A stretch of 64,000 nucleotides of DNA from Isoetes taiwanensis (GCA_021234155.1 JAJEKV010000023.1:2780557-2844556); one strand, 5' to 3'. Positions 21,815 through 35,409 are shown, numbered from the stretch's first letter. A program made the numbers and translations. Notes: a model not told the origin generated them from the sequence alone.

Positions 21815-24515
21815 GTTAATATTATCATTAACGTATCTTCCAAAACTGATATTGAAAATTTAATTTAATATTATTATTATTATTATTTATTCTTATCATA
21901 ATTTGGCATTTTTTAGGTCTTGGTAGTTTAGATTGCAAAGTCAACTGTTAATTTTGCTCTTTTCAGCTAACAAGTGACAGAAAAGGAAATAATCAGGAAC
22001 ATTATGAGTTGGATGTTACACTTGTTGTCTGTACCGTTCTAGTGTTAACATTGACATTTTCTTCAAAACTGATGTATTCAAAATTCAAATTAATGCTACA
22101 ATTATTAATTCTTTTAAACTAAGACATTTCTGAGGTCTTTATTCCATGGATTGTATAATCAGCTATAAATTTTGCTCTTTTCAGCTATGATATTAAACAA
22201 AAGGAATATGTACACCTGCAGAGAAGCCAAAACATAAGGGAAAAAAAAAACAACTTTAGGGAATCCTTAATCTCGGCCAAAAAGTTCACTTCTAGGAGCA
22301 TGGCGTGTTTTTTTTAGGGGAATCTTTGAAACGGGAGTTGTGCAACACTCCTTTTTAAAATGCAACCTTGTTTATAAGGAAAGCAGATTCAGGTTTACGT
22401 TTCTTCCAAGTATTCTAATTTTAAGATGGGTCCTCTGATCTTGGAGCTTTTTCCCCGCCTCTTGCTCTTTCTTGCTCGCGGAAAGATCTAGGGATGATTT
22501 CTTGGAAGGAGTCAGAGTAAGTTCTTGGTCACAATTTTTCAGTTTTAAAACAAGATGTTAGATCAATTGGGATTGCCGAGCTAGGGATCAGATTTTGTCC
22601 AGGAAGACGCTTCCATGTCAAGATCAGATATCATGAGCTAAAATTTATGGAGATTTCTGGTGGTTGGGCTTTGTGTCTAGCCTATTACAGGTTGGCTGAC
22701 TGGCGCATCCTGACAATGGCAGCATCTTATTTCAATCTCACATTTGGTTGTAAAGCTGCTGAATTTGATCGTAGTTTGAAGCATATTCGCTTCCTAAGCA
22801 GTGTGGGAGATTGTTCAGGTTACTCCACATCTCTTTTCTCTTCATTTCTATTTTTGCAAGAGGTTATCTTAGAGCATTCAAGATTTATTTGTAGCTTGTG
22901 GAAAATGGGCATTTTGCTCCCATAGTATTCCTGTTTAATTAGGAAAACATTAATACTGTAGTACTGGTTAGACAGAAGAAGAGGTTGAGAGAGACTCATG
23001 AGTACTTTAGTTATAGATATGATTCTGATCTGGATGGGATCCTTCGTACTTAAAATTATATCCGATCCATGAGGGGTCTCTGTATTGTAATTTTTCCTAT
23101 CTGATCAATACAGTAACTTCTTAGCTTAAAAAAAAAAAAGATTCTAATTTCTATGTTGGTGCAATAAATAGCATTTTGAAAAATCTTGAGATGGTGCATG
23201 ATTATAGTGGTGAACATCTAACCTAACCAGAACTTGGAGCATCGGAATGGGTTGTTGCACTGAGGGAAACCTCTGCACTTCAGGCGAAGTTGTCATTGAA
23301 TAATGGGGTCTCCCGGAGCATATAACTGCACTAAACGGGCCGTCGTTCAGGCCACTCCCCAGAACACTCCTTCTACAACTCGATAATGCATCTGGACAGA
23401 ACAAGAATTGACGTATTCTCATATTTATCCTACCTTGTATATTTAGGTATGTTTGAGGAGATTGAATTGGGGTTTGTGATGCCCAGCCACACGCATGAGG
23501 ATATTGTTGCTTTGTTCCGGAATTTGTCATCATCATTGAAGAATGCTGAGGTGCTGACCATGCCTGAACTATTATATGACTGGCTTAAATGCAATCTCAA
23601 GGCACTAGTGCCCTATATTGTTGACAGTGCTAGATTGGAAAGGGTTCATCGAGGGCTACATTCTCGATGGTGACAGGCCACACCAGCCTTTTGGCATTCA
23701 AATTTGCAATGAATGGGGCGTGGCCAGTCATGTATCACAAAGCTAGACCTAGCTTTCTGGAGTGGCTGCCAGCAGAAGGAACTCAGATGTGGAAGCAGGA
23801 ACCGGATGGGAGCCATTGATGCCACAAGGAAACTTGGGATGCAGAGACTTGGGCCAGCTACGCAATAGTATCCACAAGCATATCCTCTATTGGATGTAAT
23901 CTCTACCACTAACAAGGGCAATCCTGAGCATGCTAACTACTCGACACAATTTACCTCTATCATTGAGTACTGGATGCGGCTCTTGCAGAAGCTAGGGAAC
24001 ATTGGTCACATGGTGGGATGCTATGAAGACTTTTGGCCACAAACTAGGCAGGTGGTTGCTGATTGTCCAGATGCAGTTGCAGTAGTGGAACCACTTGCAA
24101 GCATGGAACCTGCTTATGTGGGTCCTTGGAAAGGTAGACCTATGCTTGAATTTAATCCGTTCAAAGACCTCTCGAAAGGCATGTTTGTTTTAGCACGCCC
24201 GGACGATGTCTTGTGCCCCACCTAGGTGGAGTATACTACTGAAGAGCCTCAGATGGACAACAAGAAGAAGAACTTTGAGACCATTCAGATGACTTGGTGG
24301 GAGCCAGTACTGGTGAGGAATCAGGTGTATCCGACTAATTATGTCAACTGTTGGAGAAAGAGATGGAGGGCAACAACGGCGGGTGATTGCATTGACAGAG
24401 AGGCCATCGACTTTGCTTGGGTTCCATCCAATAAGAAGAAGCTTCCCGCCACTATTAAGATTCCAATGCACGTAGCTGAAGCTTATTCACCACTTGTTGG
24501 GAATGGAAATTAAGG
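21815..24515 (+). mobile_element. Repeat unit carrying an HTHEDID-type ORF, copy 1
   Basis: From TTAATATTATCATTAACG onward this unit matches 60214-63147 over non-coding and coding parts alike, so it was duplicated as DNA and not through spliced RNA. Order: about 1.3 kb non-coding, a block ending in an A12 tract (23128-23139), then degenerate coding sequence to 24513. No terminal inverted repeat or target duplication could be recognised. Copy 1 lacks the two insertions present in copy 2. Confidence 0.75.
23140..24513 (+). pseudogene. HTHEDID (DUF7869-like) transposase-like protein, copy 1
   Basis: Frames in series: FSYLSYLVYLGMFEEIELGF, then SHTHEDIVALFRNL (about 23485-23525), NAEVLTMPELLYDWLK, then HQPLAFKFAMNG and PSFLEWLPAEGTQMW. 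A 111- and a 95-codon frame follow, separated by one stop at 24223: PWKGRPMLEFNPFKDLSKG, then IQMTWWEPVLVRNQ...DFAWVPSNKKKLPATIKIP. The block 'V-F-x-YL-...-GMFEE-...-HTHEDID' is the hallmark of a large uncharacterised plant, animal and fungal family (DUF7869 as I recall), thought to be transposon-derived. Its usual upstream LDNxxRENKN block is reduced here to LDRTRID. Copy 1 has HEDIV where copy 2 keeps HEDID. Several stops show it is dead. Confidence 0.6.
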
Positions 24516-24621
24516 CACGAAAAACCTTATCGATGTAAGAATTTAGAAAATGATAAAAAAAAATCAAGTTTTGTCCATATATAATGAAATAGTGCTTGGA
24601 GATAGGAAAAAACCTTTCGAA

Positions 24622-24925
24622 GCAGATAGTCAGTAGCTTTATGAAAAGATTGTTACTTCTGAAGACAAATAATCGAGTTCGATTAGTCTTTGAGAAGGGA
24701 TGGAATTTTTCATGACAGATGTTTGAGTATAATCAGTCTTTAAAGAAGTTATTCTCGCAAGACAGACGATTGAGTACGATCGATCGTGGGACGGAAAGGA
24801 AAGAAGTTATACCCGCGAGGCAGATGATCGAGTACGTCGGCTTTGAGACGGGAAGGAAAGGACTTATATCCATGAGGCAGATGATCAAGGACGACCAATC
24901 TTGAGATGGGAAGGAATTGTTATGA
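24622..24925 (+). repeat. Degenerate minisatellite, about 57-60 bp period
   Basis: Four to five head-to-tail units follow the HTHEDID ORF. Each has a GCAGATGATCGAGTAC-like start and a GGGAAGGAAAG-like centre (for example from about 24718, 24763, 24819 and 24876). Neighbouring units differ at roughly a quarter of positions. The third and fourth stay in one reading frame (RQMIEYVGFETGRKG / RQMIKDDQS), but no start or partner exon supports translation. Confidence 0.7.
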
Positions 24926-25547
24926 CACAAGCTCAGGGGAAAGGTTCAGAAGACTTGATCGATGAGCGCAAGTCTTATTAGCCAAAACAGTACTAAGAAT
25001 GTATCTCCACATATATTTTAGAATTAATTTTTTTGAGTTTTTCCAAGAGTTTTATAAAAAAAAGGCATAGGGTAATATATAACCATTGTCAATATATCCA
25101 TGCATACTATTATAAAGAAAAATGGATATTTTATACCGTTCCATCAAAAGGTGTCGTAAGCAAAATTAGGAAGAAAGGTATTATAAAGAAAAAGGGTTTG
25201 GTTTTTATAACAAAGAGGCAACCTTTTAATGGTTATTCAGACATTGACTCTTTCTGTAGCAACTATCTATGCCTCAACCATAACATATTTGCCAAAGCTA
25301 GTTGATCCCAGATTCTTTTCCTTTTCATAAGTCTTGCTATAACATCAGAGTTAAACCCAAAGAGGATAGAACGGTAGTTCTGTCAGACTTTCAGGATTGG
25401 GTAGAAGCAAGAGATGCTGTGTTTGCTTGTGCTCTCAAGCCTGAACCCGGTTGGGTGGTGAACTTGTGCCAGAAGATCCCATTTTATGGATTGATCTGGA
25501 TTTATTCGATAAAGTTGCTAAGTTTTGCATGGGAAGTACATATCATA
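24926..25547. other. Left flank of the Copia element
   Basis: AT-rich. A plus-strand open segment at 25302-25553 (RTVVLSDFQDWVEARDAVFA) has protein-like composition but no recognised family. It runs to the LTR edge and could be a host exon cut by the insertion. No 5-bp target duplication was found by comparing 25543-25547 with the sequence after 41422. Confidence 0.3.
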
Positions 25548-26377
25548 TGTTAGTATCTAGACAAACTTCACAACTGATGGCAGTATAATATTTGGATTCA
25601 ATCACTAGATTTACTTCTTACAAATAGATCTCAAATTGATGTCATGGTCAATTAAAGATCTTATGCAATTCAAGTTATAAACATCATTTTCATTTAATAG
25701 CAAGACAAACTCAATACTCCTAAGCCAGCAATTTCTTAAATGTCAATTTCTCATAATGCACCAAGTCTATGTAATCTCAATAATGCAAGACCATATGAAC
25801 TTACCAACACTGATCTCCAATGAATTTCTCCAGTGTAGGTTTATGTCGATTCTCATTCTATTTACATTGTTTGGGCCCGACGGTTATGGTAACCACCAAG
25901 CCCCATCATCTATCTGTAACAAAATTATTCGACCGTGATTGATCGAACATGGACTGGCTTTTGTTTATTGGACCGAGATAATCTTAGGTCAACTTTCTCA
26001 AAATATAAACCTGTCAATGGTTCAATCTTTAAATGTAATGTATACACAGTTTCGCTATACAGGTGACCTTCGACCTTTAGCTGCAACCATTTTATTCACT
26101 TCCATATACAACCACCTTTTAACCTTGAAACGTAACTGCCCTCTCTATGAATTTAAGTTCAATCTCTTTAGCTCATTTTGCATAGAGCAATTTATGCTGG
26201 TACTACATATCTGGCTCAACTGTGTCAGTTCAACTTTGTCAGATCAACATCATATTCACATATCATTCCCCTATGGTTAAAACCAGTTCCATGCAACTGC
26301 TTTGTAATTTTCCTGTCATAAACAATTACCACTTAAATAAATAATCATGAGATGAACTTTATCATAACATCATAACA
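25548..26377 (-). repeat. 3' LTR of Copia element (830 bp)
   Basis: Starts TGTTAGTATCTAG and ends CATAACA, the TG...CA limits of an LTR. The plus-strand TTCCCCTTTC that follows (26378-26387) is the polypurine tract GAAAGGGGAA in element orientation, as expected directly upstream of a 3' LTR. Its sequence recurs at 30517-30643, 31524-31623, 40286-40750 and 40751-41422. This copy is the uninterrupted reference for reading those rearrangements. Confidence 0.9.
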
Positions 26378-26587
26378 TTCCCCTTTCAGCTCATGTTATT
26401 GTTACTGGTTTTGGATCCCAACCTTTCTGCCAGATGCTTAAATTTATTGAAACTGACTGCTTTTGTGAGTAAGTCTGCTAGCTGATCCTCTGATTTCACA
26501 TGTTTCATCTGTATTAGCTTCTTATTCACCATAACTCCATCTCTATGTGTTTTGTTCTCTCATGTAAAACTGGATCTTTTATCATTG

Positions 26588-29500
26588 CTATACAACTTTT
26601 TGACTGTCACAATTTAACATTGTACCTTCTGTTTGCATCAGACTTATTTCTTCTAAGAATCTCCTTGTCCATATAATTTCTTTTGCAGCCAATGTTGATG
26701 CAGCATACTCAGCCTCTACTGTTGATAGTGCTACTGCTGATTGTTTTTTGCTTCTCCAGCTAATGGGGCCTCCTCCTAATTTTAATAAGTACCCTGAAGT
26801 TGATCTTCTCTTGTCTGGATCACCACACCAATCTGCATCACAGTAGGCTTCTAGATTCAAATTGTTAGTGTTATATTGGATGCCAACATTCAAAGTACCT
26901 TTTAGGTATCTAAGTACTCTTTTTGCAGCTATCCAGTGGCCTTTTCCTGGATTATTATTGTATCTAGTCAGCACATTAACCACAAATGAAATATCAGGTC
27001 TAGTGTTATTTGCAAGAAACAAGAGACTTCCTGTTAGCTGCCTGTATGGTATTTTACACATTTCATCTTCTTCTTCTATTGTTTTGGGGCACATTTCCTT
27101 TGACAGTTTGCATCCTGGGAGTATTGGAGTGCTGACATCATTGCATTCCTCCATATTGAATTTGTTCAAGACTGCTTGGATGTATCTTCCTTGTGAGAGT
27201 GTTAATTTCTGATTTTTCCTATCACGAGTTACTTCAATCCCAAGAAATTTCCTCAATTCCCCTAAGCCTGTCATTTGATATTGGTTCTGCAGCATCTCTT
27301 TGCAATATTTTAGAGTCTTAAGATTTGAGCTGGCCATTATACAATCGTCTACATAAATTCCAATTATGTATGCAGTGTCCATCCTTTCCTTCATAGATAT
27401 AGACATTTCCATCATTGTTCAGCTTTCTAAATCCCTTTTCCTTCAAATATCCATAAATGCATTTATACCACTGTCTAAGTGATTGTTTCAGGCCATATAC
27501 TGCCTTGTTAAGCTTCCAAACTTTTCCTTTCCCATCCTCATATCCAGGTGCTTGAGCCATATAAACGTCTTCTTCCAAATCCGCATTTAGAAAAGCAGTG
27601 TTCACATCCATATGATGTAACTCAAGGTCCATGGCATTTGCTATTGCTATTATCATTCTAAGGCTTGCCATTTTTACTACTGAAGAATATGTTTCTCCAT
27701 AATCTTCACCCTCTTTCTGTGCAAATCCCTGTGCTACTAGTCTGGCTTTGTGTTTAGTATGGCCTTCTGCATCAATTTTTAACTTAAACAACCACTTGCA
27801 CCCAATTACATGTTTATCTTTAGGCAAATCTACCAATTCATATGTTGATGTTCTAGAAAATGATTTCATTTCTTCATCCATGGCAGTTTTCCATTTATCT
27901 GCCTCAAGACTTTGTATTGCATCATCAAATTTTGCTGGAATTCCAGTCTCTAGCACTATTAATGTCTCACCTAAGTTGTCGATCTGTTTTTGGATCCTGC
28001 TACTTTTCCCGTTAGCTAATCTGCCATACTGCTCACCATATGTTTCCATGCCTTCCTTAAGTTTCGGTACTTCTGTCTTTCTGTGTCTGGAAAGTCTTCT
28101 GCCATGCTATTATTGAATGAATCTCCCTTTGCATTATTTTTTTCTGAAATTGCATCAGTCTCGACATCAGCATGATTCTTTTGAACTTCAAAACTTTGTT
28201 TTTGTTTGTATAGCACATCCTCAACAAATACAACATCTCTGCTTGTTGTAACTTGCCTATTTTTTGGATTGAACAATCTATAGCCTTTGGAATTTATATC
28301 ATATCCAACTAGATATATTACAGTTGACCTGTCATCCAATTTAGACCTTAGTTCTTTTGGCACATGTTTATATGATAGACATCCATAGGTTTTGAACCTG
28401 TCATAGTCTGGTAATTTTCCAGACCATGGTGTTTCAGGACACTTCCAGTTTGTGCTAGCAGAGGGAAGACAATTCTGAATTTCTACTGCTGTTTTCACTG
28501 TTTCTTCCCAAAGGAGGTTTTTCAGGCCAGTATGCTTAATCATTGCTCTAGTAGCATTCATGATAGTTTTATTTTTTCTCTCAACCACTCCATTTTGCTG
28601 AGGTGTGTGAATACATGTAAATTGCCTTTTAATTCCCTTTTCAATGCAAAATCTTTTAAATTTTGAAGACATATCACCTCCTCGGTCAGTTCGAACACAT
28701 TTAACCTTTCTCCCTGTTGAACATTCCACCTCTGCTACATAATTCTTGAATGCTTCAAATGCTAAATCTTTGCTCCTCAGACAAAAGATTTGTGTTCTCC
28801 TGCTAAAGTCATCAATAAATGTTATGAAATATTTCTTTCCAGTGATGTCAGTCACATTTAATGGTCCACATAGATCGGTGTGTATAAGATCCAGTATTCC
28901 ATTTGCTCTTCCTTTAGATTTGCTAAATGAGAGTCTACTCTGTTTGCCCATCATACAACCTTGACATATTAGATGATTTTCTTTGTTATTTGAGGCTTTA
29001 ATTAGTCCCTGTTTTATCATCATTTCAATGTTATTGTAATTTGAGTGCCCGAGCCTAAGATGCCATGTATATGCATCTGGTAATGTGGTTAAGTTTATAC
29101 TTCGCACACATTTAGCATTCATACCATACAGATTTCCCACTCTTTTGCCAAGAAACTTTAGTATATTCCCTTCATAGATTTTACATTCCATCTGCTCAAA
29201 GACCACTTTGAAACCCATGTCAACTAGTTGACAAACTGAAATAAGGTTTCTAACTAGACTAGGTACACATAGAACATTTTTCAAGTCTATAGCATTTCCA
29301 TCCAAGTCATAAAGTTCTAATACTCCTACTTGCTCTATTTTCTGAAGTTGCCCATTTCCAACTTGGATGTGACCTCCCATGTTTCCATTGCATTCTTTAA
29401 GTATTTTGTATGTGCATGCTATGGATTTCTCAGCTCCACTATCTATAATTATAAAGTCATCATTGTTAGTTTTGCTGTCAGAAATCATGAACACATCAGA

Positions 29501-30490
29501 TTTTCTTACCTCATCTTCATCATTTGGTTCATCTTCCAACTTCACCTCCTCTACAATGTTGGCTTCATGATTATGAGTTCTTCCCCTGCCTTGACCTCTT
29601 CCCCTTGATCCAGAACCTCTGCCACCCTTTGGTTTTCCCCTGGAATCATTATTCTTTGGTGTTGAGCAGGTTGAGGCAATATGCCCTCTGCCACCACAGT
29701 TATAACAGTAAATTTCTTTTGATAATGTCGGGCAGTTCACCTTAAGATGGCCATACTTGTTACAGTTATAGCAAGGTCCTAATTTGCTGTCATTTTTCCC
29801 TTTTACATACAATATTTGTGATGCATCATCCTCATCTAACACCTTGCCTTGCTCAATCTCTGTTTTCAGCATTCTTTCTGCTTCTATCTTTGTTTTTGCA
29901 ATGGTTCTCATGAACATAGATATGTTACCTAGACTGGATACTGCTCGAGACATGGCCAATACTTGTTGCTGCTGAGTATACATTACTCCAGCTCCCTCTA
30001 AGTCTGCAATTACATTGTCAAACTTCTGAAGAAAATCATTAATGTCATCATTTTCATGAAATTTGAGCCTCCTTAGTTCATTCTCCAATACATCTATTTG
30101 TGAGGATGTCTTTTCCTCATAATTTGCTATCATGTAATTCCACATTTGCTTGGGTATCATACCCCTTAGTTTTAGCACAATGCTAGAACTTACCTTACAC
30201 ATGATAATGCCTTGGGCTTCCCTAATTCTGGCATTGTCTCCCACTCCCCTTCTTGCTGATGTCTCACTAATAACCTCAACTGTTTCTCCATCAGTTGAGT
30301 TAGAACTTCCTTCAACAGTTCTGCTAGTGAAACTCCTGGTTCTAGATTCTCCTTCAACAGAATCTATCAGATCCCACAGGTCTTCTACCTGTAATACATG
30401 CTTGATCTTCTCCTTCCAAACTTGGAAGCCAGAGTCCCCTCTGAAAACTTCTATGGCACTTAAAAGGCATGCTCCAAATCTGCTGGACAT
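26588..30490 (-). pseudogene. Copia gag-pol polyprotein, frameshifted
   Basis: Element-strand order is that of Ty1/Copia. From ATG 30490 there is Gag with two CCHC knuckles (CYNCNKYGHLKVNC, CYNCGGRGHIASTC, about residues 237-275) and an aspartic protease (IIIDSGAEKS, about 350). Next is an integrase with WHLRLGHSN and CQGCMMGK zinc residues and the catalytic Asp in HTDLCGP, Asp in RTDRGGD and Glu in GVVERKN. The reverse transcriptase has KARLVAQGF and the active-site YVDD (about 27345), and the RNase H has CDADWCGD. Integrase before RT defines Copia. Single-base shifts break the frame near 28030, 27390 and 26590, so no full polyprotein can be made from this copy as written. It is flanked by the LTRs, a primer-binding site and a polypurine tract. 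Confidence 0.93.
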
Positions 30491-30503
30491 TTTGCTGTAA
30501 CTA

Positions 30504-30516
30504 GCTCTGATACCAA
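30504..30516 (-). promoter_or_regulatory. Copia primer-binding site (initiator Met-tRNA)
   Basis: In element orientation the bases directly after the 5' LTR read TTGGTATCAGAGC, the standard plant Copia primer site complementary to the 3' end of initiator methionine tRNA. It fixes the inner edge of the 5' LTR at 30517. Confidence 0.9.
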
Positions 30517-30643
30517 TGTTAATATCTAGACAAACTTCACAACTGATGGCAGTATAATATTTGGATTCAATCAGTAGATTTACTTCTTACAAATAGATCT
30601 CAAATTGATATCATGGTCAATTAAAGATCTTAAGCAATTCAAA

Positions 30644-31523
30644 ATATTGAACTTTAGGTTATATAGAGAGTTAAAAGGTTATCTTAACATATATAATGCA
30701 GTCCCCATTTCTATTTGATGGTATTATTTTTTCCCCAGCAAAAAATTTGGGGACGACACGTGGAGGTCTTGATAAAGCGGATCAATTTGAAAAAAAAAGG
30801 GGGGAATATAAGACTACCGAAAATACCACGACAGGAAAAAAAAACAGGGAAGCATTCAAGGCTCAAATCTTAGCGGCTATGGCGGATTCCGCCGACGACG
30901 TAGAGCTTGCAGCTTTCAAGCTTCAAAGGGAAAAAAAACTTGGGTATGGCGGATTTTATTTCTCGCCTTACAAACCTGGGTTTAAGAGCCAAGCGGATTT
31001 CTCTTTCTTCCATTCCGGATTGGGCTGATAGGGCATTCAAACATATCCCCTTTCCCCTGCCGGATATCCCCGTTCCAACGGATCAAAGAGGTGGAGAGCC
31101 CCGATCCCTTCTGCTCGTTCTTCTGTTAATGCAGCTCGTGATTCTAGCGGTAATTCGGAGTTCCTATCCATTATCGTGGTGCATTCAGCATGCCGGATCT
31201 CCTCATGAGCCCCTTCTCAGGCGAGTTTCTTCTGACCATGCTGTAAAAATTTCTAGTGAGAAATCCTAATAAATGCGGCCTGCGCACAAGAGCCCTCCTA
31301 GCTGTCGATGGTATGGTGTGGCTGAGCACCAGACAAGGATTATGGTGGTGAAGTGGGGGTGGGACCTTGCCTAGCATGGCTACAAGGCTAACTACTGTGG
31401 CTAGGTCTATAGTCGACCATTGCATATGGGCCGGGTATGGGTCTGACACCTCCTGGGTTGCAAGATACGTGCCTATAGGGATGTCCTGGGCTCGATGGGC
31501 ACGTCAGGGCGACCTATGAAGTA
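30644..31523. other. 880-bp foreign segment inside the 5' LTR
   Basis: GC-richer than its surroundings. Plus-strand frames of 110 and 120 codons overlap here; the second starts around ADFISRLTNLGLRAKRIS and ends at 31269 in SSEKS. Neither is recognised. The right end (about 31470-31520, CGATGGGCACGTCAGGGCGA) recalls the SINE-like tails elsewhere in the window, but there is no microsatellite tail. No target duplication; the replaced LTR bases suggest a replacement-type repair event and not simple insertion. Confidence 0.5.
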
Positions 31524-31662
31524 ATGCACCAAGTCTATATAATCTCAATAATGCAAGACCGTATGAACTTACCAACACTGATCTCCAATGAATTTCTCCA
31601 GTGTAGGTTTCTGTCGATTCTCATCTTCTTTATTAAAATTGGAGGGCGTTGGTATTTGTGCC

Positions 31663-31696
31663 GGAACGCCGCATGTGCAGACGCATGCGGCGTTCC
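31663..31696. repeat. 13-bp-stem hairpin near the Helitron 5' end
   Basis: GGAACGCCGCATG (31663-31675) is followed after eight bases by its exact complement CATGCGGCGTTCC (31684-31696). It stands 39 bases inside the 5' TC terminus. Canonical Helitrons have a hairpin at the 3' end only, so this one is additional. Confidence 0.85.
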
Positions 31697-31985
31697 TTTC
31701 TCGCTTGCGGCTCCGCTTGTGGGACGGGAGCTGGCAGCATTCATTGCCAGTTCTTATTCGTATCCAAAATACACGGAGGTTTCAGCATTCAAACACCTCT
31801 TCGCTCTTCTATTTGGCGCTCAAGCTTGAGCTAGGTCATGTGCGCCTGTTCGGCATCTTGCAAGTTGGTGGCAATCCCATCCAAGAGCCTTCCTGATCTG
31901 TGAAAGCTCATTTTTGGAGCTTCATCAGCAATAGCTGTATCGTACAGAGCTATATAGATGCGCTTATTCTTTGTCAATGTAACTA

Positions 31986-33580
<1,595 letters not shown>

Positions 33581-33589
33581 GTGATGGGG

Positions 33590-33671
33590 CCTAGTCCCCA
33601 GGTTTTAGATGGGCTGTTGCCCTTGCATGTGCCGTCCCATAACCCGTTGGGTTCCCGTGGACGTAAAAATT

Positions 33672-33700
<29 letters not shown>
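33590..33700 (+). repeat. SINE-like 3' end with (TTATC)n tail
   Basis: A GC-rich block with CCCATAACCCGTTGGGTT and GTGGACGTAAAAATT passes directly into six TTATC repeats (33671-33700). The same order (CCCATAACCCG.TTGGGTT, GTGGGCGTTAAAATT, then a simple repeat) closes the insertion at 62101-62692 on the other strand, so both are 3' ends of one non-LTR family with variable microsatellite tails. Upstream, ATTATCTTATCTTATT near 33530 may be part of a target duplication. Confidence 0.6.
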
Positions 33701-33702
<2 letters not shown>

Positions 33703-35409
33703 TTAAATATTTTTACCTTTTGAATATATATGAGTTAGTCAACTGATACAATTTTTTTGCTAAACTGGGCTTAGATGTCACCAACAAAAAAATAAGTATT
33801 GATTTGGCTATTGCACAGTAGATATTGTCCTGCAGTGATCTAACAGTTATATGGATTTTCAGAAAAGTCATGTTGTACATGGCTGCAACATCTGCGTCCA
33901 CAACTCTGTAAGTACAATAATTTGGAGCATCAATGTCAGCATAGTGTATTTTTTTCTATATTGTCCAAAGGGTATATGCTCTATAGTGTGATCATGAAGT
34001 ATGTTTTCTATATTGCCCATACTATTCCAGCTTCATAACTGGCATTTCCAACTTCTGCTGTGGACGGCTTTTTTGATGATGCTAATCAGCAATGTGGCAT
34101 CAAAGTGGCATTTCTTCTTTAGCGATCAACGAACGAACTTCAAAGCGCTTTGGAAACGGTGAGATAATGTACTCTGATCTTTATGTTCTTGGTGGTGTTG
34201 CAAATAAGCTGTGATTTTTATTGTTGCAACCCTATTTAATATCACGTGCTTCCGAACATCTTCAGGTTTCACACCATAGAAGTTTGTCTAACAATTCTGC
34301 CTTCTAAGATCCTAGCAACGATATCATTTTAGCGTCTTTTCTCATCCTCTCTGCCTTAATTGCCTAAACGTTCCACTTGAGCTTAAATACTAATAGAGCA
34401 GATTTCAAAGCTCCCATGCGCAGAAGTGGAAATGGATTCATGGTGCCCATATAGCTTCAGACGATGTTTGTGCCGTGTTTGTTCTTCTGATATATCTGAT
34501 ATATGTGCTTGAAGTATGGTGCATAAATTGGCGCCCACCCTGCATCCAAGCCCATCTCTATCTTTTTCTGGGTCTATCTATGTTTATATGGGTTTCTCAA
34601 CAAACAAGGTTGCAGGTCTCCCATCGAACACGATTGCTACATCCATAGGGTTTTATGAGACTTGCAGCTCAAGACTGAAACATTCTGCATGGTGCTGCTT
34701 CTTTATTAGATATGATATTATAGAAGCATTCTCCTTCATATTTGGAGCGCTGCATGTTCTAAGACCGGGATTCCTCTCTTAAGCAATATTCCAAGGCCGG
34801 GATTTTGCTACACATTTGTGCATCTCAGAAAAATGGACAAAACCAGCTCCAACACCTGCATATAACTTTAGCAGCCAAAGAAGGTATGTGAATGCTTAGA
34901 GAAATGCCAGAAAGAAAAAGATTTCCAGGCCATATGTCATTCCAGTTCTTATTCTCAATCTAGAGGCATCTTATTTGTCATTTCTCATGCTGTGCAGGCA
35001 GGAATGAGGAAGCTCCATTTATTTTTTTTCTTTCAGTTTTCTATTCTGTTAGGTATCCCTTTTCTTTCTCTCTTTTTTTTTTTTTTTTTTTTTTTTTGTG
35101 GATGTTAATACATCCTATGCAATAGTAACGAGTTGTGCAAAGATGTTTTTCGTATGCATTGAAGTTAAGTCGTATTTAATTAAAGTGGGACTCATTCCAT
35201 TCCCATTTTTTTTCGGAACCCTGTTAATTTACATGAAAAGGAGCACCCCGACCCGAAAACTATCCTTAATTCGATTTTTTGTCTAGAACTCTGCATCGAA
35301 GCTTTCCTCCAGTTTTCCCTGGTTAGCGAGTCGAGAACAAGAACAATGCAACTGAAACAAAGGAAATTCATTAAAGATTGAAACCAAAGTTCTAGATTGA
35401 AACCAAAGT
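33701..35409. other. Helitron interior, poly(T) run
   Basis: AT-rich with no supported gene. A 25-base T run lies at 35073-35097. Just before the GC-rich LINE fragment a TTGAAACCAAAGTT-like word is repeated (about 35378 and 35397). Confidence 0.4.

Noticed and set aside
25756-26280. Frames of 60 and 113 codons repeated at 40801-41325 as possible genes
   Set aside because: They are translations of the Copia LTR, and their conservation reflects LTR duplication.
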